Part shown: positions 16,085 through 25,196 of the stretch, piece after piece
Position numbering within the stretch: the first letter of the stretch is position 1
Layout: each line of letters opens with the position of its first letter
DNA from: JBKPCD01 sp046727175
GTDB lineage: Bacteria; Acidobacteriota; Vicinamibacteria; Vicinamibacterales; 2-12-FULL-66-21
Length of the DNA: 30,993 bases
Direction: 5' to 3'
Assembly (NCBI GenBank): GCA_046727175.1
Contig: JBKPCD010000221.1
Location: 1-30,993 of the forward strand
Notes under the pieces: model-generated
Told to the model about the DNA's origin: nothing
The model's database searches: none
What the model saw: the letters and a program-made list of their open reading frames with translations, nothing else
Made by a program: the position numbers and the translations under genes

Positions 16085-17423
16085 TTACGGCCGCAAGTTG
16101 ACGCTCCACGTCCACGACGAGCCAAGCGTTCTCGCTGCTATCGCCTCAGAAACCTCGGTCGTGCCTGGGTAGTAGACATATCTGCCGCTTGTTGGGGGTG
16201 CCGCGTGGAACTCCAACTCGTGGATGGCGTGAACGCCCACATCCACCAGCGGCAGCACTTTGTTCTTCTTCGCTTCCTCCAGCCACAGTGCCGCGAGCTC
16301 CTTGACTTTCTCCGGACGCTTGTCTGCGAGATCGTTGGCTTCCGCCCGGTCCTCCTCGACGTTGAACAGCTGCCAGCGGTCCTTGTCGAAATGCCCCTGG
16401 TCCGCGGGCGCGGGGGCGTGCACGGTCGAGGCCTTCCAGCCCTTGTGCCAGATGCCGCGCGTGCCGACCATCTCGTAGTACTGCGTCTCCGTGGTGGTCG
16501 GCGCGTTGGCGTTGTCGAACGAATACCGCATGGACACACCGGCCAGCGGCGATTGCTTGTGACCGTCGACGTACTCGGGCATCGTGATGCCGCAGCATTC
16601 GAGAATCGTCGGCACGATGTGGGTGCAATGGTGGTACTGATGCCGTGTCTCGCCGCGCGCTTTGATCCCCTTCGGCCAGTGGATCACCAGCGGGTCGCAG
16701 GTGCCTCCGGCGTAGGAGGCGTAGCGTTTGAACATTCGATACGGCGTCGAGAAGGCCACCGCCCAGCCGGTCGGATAGTGGTTGTACGTGTCCGGTGATC
16801 CGAGCTTGTCGAGCATCGCCATGTTCGAAGCGATGTCATCCGGGTAGCCGTTGAAGAAACGGTTCTCGTTGACCGATCCGCTCGGGCTGCCTTCTCCCGA
16901 TGCGCCGTTGCCGTAGAAACGGTCGTAGCCCAACCCGAGCGGCCACTCCTGCTTGGAGCCGCCCATGTCGAAGGCGTCCACCAGGACGTTGTGGTTCTTG
17001 CCAACCCAGTAGGTACTCCAGCCCGCGTCCCGGAGGACCTTGGCGATCGTTCCGTTCTCCCGCGGGATGTGCCCGCAGTAGCCGGGGAAGCCCACGGCCA
17101 TCTCGGAAATCGAGCCGAAACCGTTGTGGTGGTGATTGCGGCCGGTGATGAAACACGAGCGGGTCGGGGAACAGACGGCGGTCGTGTGCCAGTGAGTGTA
17201 GATCAGTCCATTCTTCGCCAGGCGATCGAGCGCGGGCATCTCAATCCGGCCCCCGTACGGCGACCATGCTGCCTGCCCGGTATCGTCGTACAGCCGGTAT
17301 CGTCGTACAGGATGACGAGTACGTTGGGAGCATCTTTCGGCGCCTTGGTGTCGAGGAAGGCCTCCCAGTCCGGTTTGGAATTGCGGAGTCGAGATCAATG
17401 ACGCCTTTGAACTGTCGCGGCAT
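16085..17423 (-). pseudogene. Arylsulfatase, frameshifted and internally deleted
   Basis: The start is ATG 17423 behind an AGGAGG site, reading MPRQFKGVIDLD. One lost base then gives SKPDWEAFLDTKAPKDAPNV and LVILYDDTG, and a 17-bp tandem duplication shifts the frame again before GQAAWSPYGGRIEMPALDRL. The sulfatase signature CSPTRSCFITGRN is intact, with the Cys that is converted to formylglycine. Next, GYDRFYG joins directly to NGASGEGSPSGSV. In full-length relatives about 150-170 residues lie between these blocks and the second one reads DNGASGEGSPSG; here the metal-binding Asp before NG is lost. The C-terminal region after YYPGTTEVSEA is also missing. The family hydrolyses sulfate esters, but this copy is very unlikely to be active. 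Confidence 0.87.
17277..17310. repeat. 17-bp perfect tandem duplication inside the sulfatase gene
   Basis: CCGGTATCGTCGTACAG occurs twice back to back (17277-17293 and 17294-17310). It duplicates the codons for YDDTG of the sulfatase and shifts the reading frame, since 17 is not divisible by three. Confidence 0.9.
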
Positions 17424-17926
17424 GTCGGGGCCTCCTACGCTCGTTCGAAGTCACCTGGCTTCCGGCTGCTGTCGAACGCTGGCGCCTCGGGACCATAGAT
17501 ACGGAAGTACCTTGCGAGGAGCGTACTCGCCTCCCGTCAGAACTTGCATCGAAAACCGTCGGGGACTCGGCGAAAAGTACGGGGCCAGGTCTGAAAAAGT
17601 AGGAAGGGCATCGACGGTTGAGTTTGGTGGCAGCGGGAAGGTTTGGTGCGGTACTGCGATTCCGAGATCAGGACAGCCGTCGCACCGAACGGAACCTACC
17701 CAAGGCGCCCGGCGGAGCTCCGACCATGGACCGAAACGGAGGAGTCGCGACGCGCCGGCTCCACGACATATCGTGGCCCGCGCTGACTCGTACCTCCCGG
17801 AACGTCGCGAGCGATTGGGCCGTCAAGTCGCTGTTCCTACGGTTAGAATTGACCCATCCACGGTCCAGTGGTTTTCACGCCGCCGTGACCAGCCAGTTGC
17901 GCATTCCGCCCTGACATCCAGACAAC
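17424..17926. other. Stretch without recognisable genes
   Basis: About 500 bases between the sulfatase start and the VOC gene end. No frame carries a family motif. The first 15 bases hold the sulfatase ribosome site; a sulfatase promoter would also lie here but none stands out. Confidence 0.4.
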
Positions 17927-18412
17927 TCAGCTCGCTTTGCCCCGCCGCGCCGCCTCGATGGTCGCAATGTCGATCTTCTTCATCGGCATCATCGCCTCGA
18001 AAGCTCGCTTCGCCTCGGCGCCACCGGCCGCAAGCGCCTCCGTCAACGCACGCGGCGTGATCTGCCACGAGAGGCCCCAACGGTCCTTGCACCACCCGCA
18101 CTGGCTCTCCGTGCCGCCATTGCCGACGATCGCGTTCCAGTAGCGATCGGTCTCTTCCTGATTGTCCGTGGCAATCTGGAAGGAAAAGGCCTCGCTGTGC
18201 TCGAACTCCGGCCCGCCGTTGAGACCGAGGCAGGGAATGCCCAGGACGGTGAACTCGACCGTCAGGACGTCGCCCGCCTTGCCGCCCGGGTAGTCGCCGG
18301 GGGCTTGGTGGATAGCGGTCACTTTACTGTCCGGAAAGGTCGAGGCGTAGAAACGCGCGGCGTCCTGGGCGTCTTTGTTGAACCAGAGGCAGATCGTGTT
18401 TTTTGGTGTCAA
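17927..18412 (-). CDS. VOC family protein (PhnB-like, 3-demethylubiquinone-methyltransferase domain fold)
   Basis: The 161-residue ORF is complete. It most likely starts at a TTG at 18412 (MTPKNTICLWFNKDAQDAAR), with AGGAG ten bases upstream; no ATG fits the conserved N-terminus. It shows the PF06983 pattern: FYASTFPDSKVTAIHQAPGD, VLTVEFTVLGIPCLGLNGGP, FSFQIATDNQEETDRYWNAI and CGWCKDRWGLSWQITPRAL. It ends with the common AFEAMMPMKKIDIATIEAA tail. Members have the glyoxalase/bleomycin-resistance fold; most are not methyltransferases despite the name, and substrates are unknown. It is probably cytosolic and monocistronic, since the neighbours on this strand are a decayed sulfatase downstream and an unrelated chimera upstream. 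Confidence 0.9.
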   Translation of the reverse strand: MTPKNTICLWFNKDAQDAARFYASTFPDSKVTAIHQAPGDYPGGKAGDVLTVEFTVLGIPCLGLNGGPEFEHSEAFSFQIATDNQEETDRYWNAIVGNGGTESQCGWCKDRWGLSWQITPRALTEALAAGGAEAKRAFEAMMPMKKIDIATIEAARRGKAS

Positions 18413-18542
18413 GGTAGTACGTCTCCTTCCAGACTCAGTTGTGAACTAAATCCGTTGCGAATTCAGTGCCCGACAGGCCACGGCTCATCGGTAAGCACCC
18501 CATCGCTCCGAGTGAGCGGCGATTGATGGATGAGACCGGCCG

Positions 18543-18986
18543 GTGCTGCTCAACGTCGTGTCGGGCAAGATCTTCATCGAGCGCGGCGCAGAGAATCTGC
18601 ACCTCGATCCCGAGAAGGCAGCGGCGAGACTGGACGAGCGCATTCGCGAGCTGAGCGGGTTCCGGCTCGACGAGGAAACGCCGTTGCCGTACGCGACGCG
18701 CGTGAAAGTGCCCACGCTGATGGCGCAGCTTCGCCGTGACTTTCTCATCCACGCCGAGAAGTACTTCACGTTGATGCTCGGGCATCCCGTGTTCACGTTG
18801 TCCATCCTGCTGTTCACGATCCTCGCCGCCGGAGGACTCGGCAGCCGCCTGAGCGGTTATTTCCCGACGCGAGCCGTTTGCCTTACCGTGGCTTCCCTGA
18901 GTGTTTCGGCTGCGTTGCCGCGTTTCGTCCCGGCGGTACTGCCGCTCAACATCGGCGCTCGCGCCGCCATTGCCGCTGACGCATGA
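18543..18986 (+). pseudogene. Chimeric ORF: alpha/beta-hydrolase piece fused to a membrane spermidine-synthase-like piece
   Basis: The frame is open for 147 codons but appears to join two unrelated families. Residues about 1-71 (HLDPEKAAARLDERIRELSG, then PYATRVKVPTLMAQLRRDFL) resemble the region before the catalytic Asp of a small alpha/beta hydrolase. From about residue 72 the frame reads KYFTLMLGHPVFTLSILLFT and ILAAGGLGSRLSGYF, the membrane-helix signature of spermidine-synthase-like transmembrane proteins. The tail overlaps the lytic transglycosylase gene on the other strand. The junction is around 18755 (within HAEKYFTLM). No start with a convincing ribosome site is seen, so it is probably a rearrangement product. 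Confidence 0.5.
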
Positions 18987-19969
18987 GCCGGCGTTGCCTG
19001 CGCACTGTTCGACAGACTTTCGGAGACGCGATTCGCGGCCGTAACCGGACGGCCAGCACGACCAGCTTGGGGCGAACGCGAACGGCAGTCAGCCGCAGCC
19101 AGCCGAGCGAATTGACGCTTCAGCGCGTTGATCTGCGCAAGGTAGCGACGGGGGTCGTGGTCGCCGCATCGCTGGCCGCTTCTGAATCGGAAGCCCCGGC
19201 GTGCGTATCCGTCACCGGCGCCGTCTCCGCACAGATGGATGATCGCGGCGAGGTTTTGCCGCTGCTGTAGCGAAGCGGTCGTAATGCGGTTGCGGGCGAG
19301 GATGCGCGCGACCGTGCGATCCAGCAGCGCGGCGGTCATCTCCACAGCATGAGCGGGCACCACACGTGTGTAGATCGCGTTGAACCAGCACGAGCGCGGC
19401 TCGTGCCAGGGGCCGTCCTCGACGACGACGTGATCGTGGATGCAATAGCGCCGGGCCTCTGCGAACGTTCCATCGGTGATCTGAAACATCCCGACGGCGC
19501 TCGAGGCCGGTCCGTATAGCCCGAACGGGTTCCAGCTGAACCGCCACCGCCAGTAGGTCCGTGCTACCGGGTTGCCGCTGCTCTCCACCTGGGCCAGAGC
19601 GGCCAGCAATTCCGGTGTGATGACCGCCGTGGAGAGCTCGTCGAAGAGCGAGCCGTATTGCCGCCACGTCTGCGCCGGCACCTTGCCGAGCGAGCCGCTG
19701 ACCGCGACGAACACCTCGGTAGGCTTGCGGACTACCTGCACCATCCAGTTCACCGCCGCCCAGATGATCACCAGCAGGACCGTCCCGAGGATTATCCGGA
19801 CAGCCAACGGGGCAACTCGCATCGCCAGAAACGCGCGCCGCCCCAGGCGCGAGGCCGAGCGGCGCGCGCGACGGCCTCGGATGCGCATGGGCTGGAGTGC
19901 GGCCTGCGCAATCATCGCGTGGGGCATGACGGACACCCACCCATTATCGACCATCCCGGACCGACGCAT
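18857..19969 (-). CDS. Membrane-anchored lytic transglycosylase-like (SLT domain) protein
   Basis: The 370-residue ORF has a basic N-terminus and one membrane helix (VRIILGTVLLVIIWAAVNWM, about residues 57-76), then a periplasmic SLT-type domain. The catalytic Glu lies in LLAALAQVESSGNP (about residues 120-133), followed by FGLYGPASSAVGMFQITDGT, the usual AxGxxQ-type motif, and a paired-Cys region (YCIHDH, RSCWFNAIY, HLCGDGAGDGY). Such enzymes cleave peptidoglycan glycan strands. The longest start (ATG 19969) is listed; downstream Met codons are equally possible because no clear ribosome site decides. The last 100 residues are low-complexity Ala/Arg/Ser, and the 3' end overlaps the chimeric ORF on the other strand, so the natural C-terminus may be altered. 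Confidence 0.75.
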   Translation of the reverse strand: MRRSGMVDNGWVSVMPHAMIAQAALQPMRIRGRRARRSASRLGRRAFLAMRVAPLAVRIILGTVLLVIIWAAVNWMVQVVRKPTEVFVAVSGSLGKVPAQTWRQYGSLFDELSTAVITPELLAALAQVESSGNPVARTYWRWRFSWNPFGLYGPASSAVGMFQITDGTFAEARRYCIHDHVVVEDGPWHEPRSCWFNAIYTRVVPAHAVEMTAALLDRTVARILARNRITTASLQQRQNLAAIIHLCGDGAGDGYARRGFRFRSGQRCGDHDPRRYLAQINALKRQFARLAAADCRSRSPQAGRAGRPVTAANRVSESLSNSAQATPAHASAAMAARAPMLSGSTAGTKRGNAAETLREATVRQTARVGK

Positions 19970-20418
19970 TCCTCGACATATGGCGACAAGAACGCTAGCG
20001 ACAAGGCAGGAGCTATCTACCTAGCCGCGATGCGCCGCGTAGGCGAGGTGTTATCAGTTCGTGGCTTATCGTCGCGTCTTCCACAACCGCACCGTGGCGA
20101 TGGAAGGCTGGACATAGCCAGAGGGATAGATACCTCGCCAATCGCCGCGCGCGAGATAATCGTGTTGGGTGTGAGCTGACGACCGATAGCCGGTCGGAAG
20201 GTCGGCTAGTTGGAGAAAGCACCTATACGCGGCAATACCGGCTTCTTCAGGTCGGTTGACCCGACACTCGCGGTCCCGTGAACGACGTTCAACCCAGATT
20301 GCACCGCCCAAAGAAATTGATCATCATCGGATGACTTGGAACGCAGCTCGAAGATTGATCGAACAGAAGAGAAACTGCGAGCACGCGACTCCCCAAGGTC
20401 CACTGCACGAAACACCGC
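19970..20418. other. Stretch without recognisable genes
   Basis: About 450 bases between the transglycosylase start and the 3' end of the kinase fusion gene. Translations in all frames are short and motif-free. Confidence 0.4.
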
Positions 20419-23326
20419 CTAATCATGCAGCGTTGGCGCACCCCAGTACTTCTCCATCCAGTTCACCACTTCCTTGACCATCTCGTTCCTAGGGATGCCG
20501 TGTGACGACTCGTAGACGATCCGGAGCTTGCGGTCAGCTGGGGTACCGAGGAGATTGAACATCGGCTCCTGGGGGGTCGCTGTCGGATTCAAGAAGTCGA
20601 AGCGACCATTGAGCATCAACACCGGCACCCGCACGCGTGGCGCGAAGTTCACCGGATCCGCTTCGGGCAGCGACGACTGCACGCTGAAGCCGCCAAGACA
20701 GATCAAACCGAGTGAGAATCGTGGCTCCAGCGCAAGAAACACCGGCGCGAGCTCTGCACCCCAGCTGAAACCGATGAATCCGATCTTGTCCTTCGCGACA
20801 TCGGGGCGCGTTTCGAGATAGTCGACCGAGCGTCCCACGTCCTTCGCCCACATGATCAGGTGATCACGGTAGGTCGTGCTCATGTTCGGAGTTGCGGTCG
20901 TGACGGAGTCGTTGCGCTCGAACGTGCTCTTGTAGATCGGGTACAGGAACGCACGCCCGCTGCGCGTGATGAAATAGTTCCGCTGGTAATCGCTGGTGGT
21001 GACGCTGGAGCGTTCGGACATCACGTTCGCTCCAGAGAAAACGACCACCACCTGGTAGGGGGGCTTGGCGTTCTTTGGGAGAAAGAGGTAGGCGGGGATA
21101 CGTTCGCCGCCGTATGCGGCGGCATAACTCACCGTTTCCCGACGCCACTCGGGCGAGGAATCGTCCGCAGACTGCACCTCCACGTTCAAATCCCCATGGT
21201 CGAACGCGTACAACAGACTGCGCCACGTCTGGAAGACCAGCTCGCTGACCGGTTTGGCCTTGCGCGGATCGCGAGATGACAGGGCGATGGGACTCGTCAG
21301 CGCGACTGATAGATCTTCCGGCCGATCCACTTTGATGCAGCGAAATCCGTACGTCGCGTGGCGCGCGAAAGGCGACGGGGCATCCGGGTCATTGAACATG
21401 TAGACGGGTTCGTTCCACGCGCCACCCAGGATGTAGCGCTTCGCGCCGGCGGCATTCAGACACCACTCTTTCACGTTGCCAGCCATGTCGACCGTGCCAG
21501 CATGGGTGATGCCGCCCGAAGCGCCAGCCGGGAGCATCGACTTGCCGCTGACGTTGCTCGCAGGTACGACGTTGCCGCTCAGGCGTGGGTCCGCGGCTCG
21601 ATTCCAATGATAGAGCGTCGGCAGAGACTTGCCGGCCCAGCGGGCGTATGCCGCCGCTTCGTGCCAGCTCACGCCAGCGACGGGATAGTCGTCCTGCCCG
21701 GCGACGTATGCGCCCCTCCCATGTCGCGGGGCCCGGCCGTCCGGTTGCATCCCGGAACTCCGCCATCGCCGCCTCGAAAGTCAGCGTCCGCCCATCTTTC
21801 AGGAACGGCTCGCGCCACAGCTCTTTGCGCCGGTATCCGCCATCATTCACGAAACGCTGGAACGCGCGGTTCGTGACCTCATACCGGTCGATCCAGTAGT
21901 CCGCCAGCGTGACCTCCGGAAGGTGTTCAAGGCCGGGGATGACGATGTGGAATGGCTGCTTCGCCGCTGCGATGCGCACCATCCCGGCCGGTACCTGATC
22001 CGCGGCGAACAGCGTGAAGTGAAGGGGAGGCTCCTGCGGGGACAGGCCATAACCCACGTCTTCCGTCATCCCCCGGCCGTCCATCTGGACCTTCCAGTGG
22101 AGCAGGCCGCGTGGCACGCTGACGTTGGCGACTGGCGTCTTGCCTAGGGGGCGCCACGGCTCGTCGCGTCGCCCGTAGGGCCGGTAGAAAACGTCGCCGC
22201 CGGCTGGATCTAAGTGGATGATGGCCTGTCGGGTGACTGTCTTCAGCTGTTCTGCAAGGAGCGGATCGTCAGAAATGTAAGGCCGCGCCTGTTGCGCGAG
22301 CCGATAGGCGGCGTCAAAGTTATCGTCGCCGACAAGCCTGATGACCTCGGGGAGCGCCACATTCCGCGCCCACCGGACTTTCGCGGTGCGATGTACCCAC
22401 CACGCGATTCCACCGGCTGCTACGGAGAGAGCGATGACCGCCGCGATAATCGGCGTACGGCGCGACGTCCGCGGCCTCGCGACGGCGACCGAGAGTCCGG
22501 ACGAGAGCCGCGCGTGACATGCGGCGGCGAGGTCGCGCAGCTCCCCAGTCGTGATTGTGCGCTGCTCGCGGTCCCGCACAAGCGTCCGGTTCACGATGTC
22601 TTCTAACTCCGGAGCGACGTCCGGCCGCAGCGTCCTCACTGGCGCGGGTGTCGCCGTCAACACCGCGTGAATGATGGTCAGTGCGTTCGTGCCTTTGAAT
22701 GGCGGCCGACCCGCCAGCATCTCGTAAATGACGACGCCCAGCGACCAGAGATCCGACCGCGCGTCAACCGCGTCGCCTGCAGCCTGTTCGGGAGACATGT
22801 ACGCGGCGGTGCCTACCGTTTGACCCACACCCGTGAGTTGCGTGGCCGTCTCTCCCATCTCGATCTTCGCAAGGCCGAAATCCAAGACTTTGACTTGTCC
22901 CGTCGTCGTCAACATCAAGTTTGACGGTTTCAGATCGCGGTGGACGATACCGGCGGTATGGGCCGCTTCGAGTGCGTCGGCCACTTGAGCGACGATACGA
23001 GCGACCTCGGCAATCGTCATCGTCGGGCCGGCGAGGCGAGTCGCCAGGGTTTGCCCCTCGTAGTGCGACATGGCGATGAACGGCCGGCCAGCGTCGTCGC
23101 CGATCTCGTAGATCGTCGCGATATGGGGATGATCGAGCGCGCTGGCGGCCCGGGCCTCTCGCAGCAGGCGGGCCGCAGCCTCTGGACTGACCGCCGTTTC
23201 CGGATGCAGAAACTTAAGCGCCACTCGGCGCTTCGGGGTCGTATCCTCCGCGAGATACACCGAGCCCATCCCGCCGGCGCCAACGTGGCTGATGATCCGG
23301 TAATGGGAGACGCTGGTGCCGATCAT
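20419..23326 (-). CDS. Ser/Thr protein kinase + FGE-sulfatase-like domain + alpha/beta hydrolase fusion (one frameshift)
   Basis: From ATG 23326 the kinase domain spans about residues 1-270. Visible motifs are GAGGMG (16-21), VALKFL with the ATP-binding Lys (38), HRDLKPSN (129-136), DFGLAK (149-154) and the MSPEQ activation loop. A membrane helix lies at about 292-311. A PEGA-like extracytoplasmic segment (370-430) is followed by an FGE/SUMF1-type domain from about 446 (VPAGMVRIA, WIDRYEVTNRAFQRFV). Near 21711-21717, after PGPATWEG, the frame shifts by one base, consistent with one extra base or two lost, and resumes with GAYVAGQDDYPVAGVSWHEA and DMAGNVKEWCLNAAG. The C-terminal alpha/beta hydrolase has GFSWGAE, NGRFDFLNP and SSHGIP as the likely Ser-Asp-His triad. 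The repaired length is about 970 residues. Proteins with this layout are known in Acidobacteriota; the signal and substrate are unknown. The frameshift may be real or a sequencing error. Confidence 0.85.
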
Positions 23327-23724
23327 CCGCGAGATCTTACTCCCGAGAACTGTCGGTCATCATCCTTGAATTCTCTTCGAAACAGCTCATCCCTGGTAGC
23401 GTATGCGGCTCGTTGGAGGTCGCCGACTTGCCTCAGCCAATCGGCGAACCGGTTTGAACTGGTGAAAAATGTGGCTCACACCTGAAAATAATTCTTGCGT
23501 CACGCCGCGTTGTTTACGAATGCAGCCGACGCGCCCACCATGATTTGAATTCACCCGAGCATGGCCACTCCGAGCGCGCTGACCGCCACGAGTAGCGGGG
23601 GCCGGCGAGGGCGTTTTCCACGAGCGGCGACGCGTAAGACGCCATCGCCCCGACGAGGTTCACATCCGGCAGCACGAGTGGCTCGCCGGCCGCAAGCGCA
23701 AGCGCCCGATTGACAGCGTGCAGC
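23327..23724. other. Upstream region of the kinase fusion; weak coding trace only
   Basis: About 400 bases. The reverse strand at 23560-23710 gives VLPDVNLVGAMASYASPLVE and, one frame over, PPLLVAVSALGVAML-Gly-stop, which could be the end of a membrane protein. I cannot name it. The kinase promoter should lie in 23330-23500 but is not evident. Confidence 0.3.
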
Positions 23725-23847
23725 CTCTTCGATGCCGCGCACCAGTTCAACAGCAAGATGCAGGAGAAAGCCTGGGAGTGGATGAAGTGGTGGATCTGGG
23801 CCACTGCGGTACCGGCCATGTATGGCAAGATCGCCGCTGTTCTGTGA
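23725..23847 (+). pseudogene. C-terminal fragment, possibly of an alpha/beta hydrolase
   Basis: The frame reads LFDAAHQFNSKMQEKAWEWM then KWWIWATAVPAMYGKIAAVL-stop. The FDAxHQFN element followed by an amphipathic helix resembles the catalytic-His region and last helix of dienelactone-hydrolase-like proteins. No upstream body is found. It ends 13 bases before the RidA start. Confidence 0.3.
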
Positions 23848-23860
23848 CGTTGGGGTGTGT

Positions 23861-25114
23861 ATGTATCGAGTGACGCTTGTCGCGACCGCGATCGCGGTCG
23901 CGGCGTCGTGGGGCTATTCCGCCGATCAGGCCGTCACGCCGACCGTCAGAACCGAGCAGCGCGTGATCGCTCCTCCCGGCCCCAAACCGGTCGGACCGTA
24001 CAGTCCCGGAATCATGGCCGGCGACTTCCTCTACGTCTCGGGCCAGGGCGCTCGCGATCGCGACGGCCAACTGCCGGCCGCAGTCGACGCACAGGTGCGT
24101 CAGACCCTCGACAACGTCAAGAGCATTGTCGAAGCGGCCGGCCTGACGATGGAACATGTCGTGTACAGCCAGGTGTACCTGCGCGACATGGCGGCGTACG
24201 ATCAGATGGACCGCATCTGGCGGGAGTATTTCGCGAAAGCGCCACCTGCCCGCGCCGTCCTTGGCGTCTACCGAATGCCCACCGACACACCTGTGGAGAT
24301 CAGCGCGGTAGCCATCCGCGACCTCTCACGAAAGAAGCTCATCGTGCCACCGGGATCACCGCGCAACATCTCGTGGACTCCCGGAGTCATGGCGGGTGAT
24401 CGGCTGTACCTGTCGGGCTTCTTCGGCGCGGATGCGACCGGCAAGGTTCCCGACAGCGCGGATGCGCAGGTGCAGCTGGCGCTCGACAACATGAGGCAGA
24501 CCCTGGCCGCCGCGGGCCTCGATTTCCGGCATGTGGTCTTCGTGAACCCGTATCTGACGGACAAGGCGTCGGCGCAGATGAACGCCATTTACGCCAAGCA
24601 TTTCGAGTTCGGGAACACGCCTGCGCGCGCGACGATTCGCGTGGCCAGCCTGCCCGGCGGCAACACGATTCAGTTCACGGGCATCGCCGTCGCGGATCTG
24701 TCGAGGCGGGTCGCCGTGCGTCCGAAGAATATGCGTCCGAGCGCCACCGCCAGCCCGTGTGTGTTCGCTGGCGACACGTACTATTGCTCGGCCAAGGGCC
24801 CTTTCACGCCGGGACCCGACAAGGTGCAGGGCATTTTTGCCTCGACCGTCGAGGCCCAGGTTCGTCAGACCATGCGCAACTTGCTCGACGGCCTCGAGGA
24901 AGCCGGTCTGTCCTTCTCCAACGTCGTCGCCAGCAACGTCTATCTGGACAACATCGACGATTTTTCGCGCATGAACCGCATCTACGCTCAATACTTTGCG
25001 GAGATGTTCCCGACGCGCACGACGGTCGCGCCGCTTGCGCCGATCGATCGTAAGCCGACCAACGAGGACACCTATCCGGGGCTCGAGCAGATTTCGTTCG
25101 TTGCTGTGCGCTAA
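23861..25114 (+). CDS. Exported protein with three RidA (YjgF/Rid) domains
   Basis: The 417-residue product starts at ATG 23861 behind GGGGTG, with a signal peptide (MYRVTLVATAIAVAASWGYS). Three consecutive Rid domains follow. Domain 1, about 35-155, has GPYSPGIMAGDFLYVSGQGA. Domain 2, about 160-285, has ISWTPGVMAGDRLYLSGFFG. Domain 3, about 295-410, has CVFAGDTYYCSAKGPF. Each carries the TLDNVKSIVEAAGL-type helix and a following VVYSQVYLRD-like strand. Classic RidA hydrolyses reactive enamine/imine intermediates made by PLP enzymes, using a conserved Arg that sits near the end of each domain (PPARAVLGVYRMP, TPARATIRVASLP, FPTRTTVAPL). The next gene, 82 bases on, encodes a PLP-dependent SelA-like protein, so enamine clearance outside the cytoplasm is a reasonable inference. 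Confidence 0.88.
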   Translation: MYRVTLVATAIAVAASWGYSADQAVTPTVRTEQRVIAPPGPKPVGPYSPGIMAGDFLYVSGQGARDRDGQLPAAVDAQVRQTLDNVKSIVEAAGLTMEHVVYSQVYLRDMAAYDQMDRIWREYFAKAPPARAVLGVYRMPTDTPVEISAVAIRDLSRKKLIVPPGSPRNISWTPGVMAGDRLYLSGFFGADATGKVPDSADAQVQLALDNMRQTLAAAGLDFRHVVFVNPYLTDKASAQMNAIYAKHFEFGNTPARATIRVASLPGGNTIQFTGIAVADLSRRVAVRPKNMRPSATASPCVFAGDTYYCSAKGPFTPGPDKVQGIFASTVEAQVRQTMRNLLDGLEEAGLSFSNVVASNVYLDNIDDFSRMNRIYAQYFAEMFPTRTTVAPLAPIDRKPTNEDTYPGLEQISFVAVR

Positions 25115-25196
25115 GCCGGCGGCGGAGGTGCGCCTCGACGCCGCCGCGTCGGGGCGATGGAAGTCGGTGACGTCACTTTTCACAGCCGGAGGAAAG

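Noticed and set aside
16085..23326. The FGE-like domain of the kinase fusion as the activating enzyme of the nearby sulfatase
   Set aside because: Such kinase-linked SUMF1 domains are common without sulfatases, the genes are 3 kb apart with unrelated genes between, and the sulfatase is broken.
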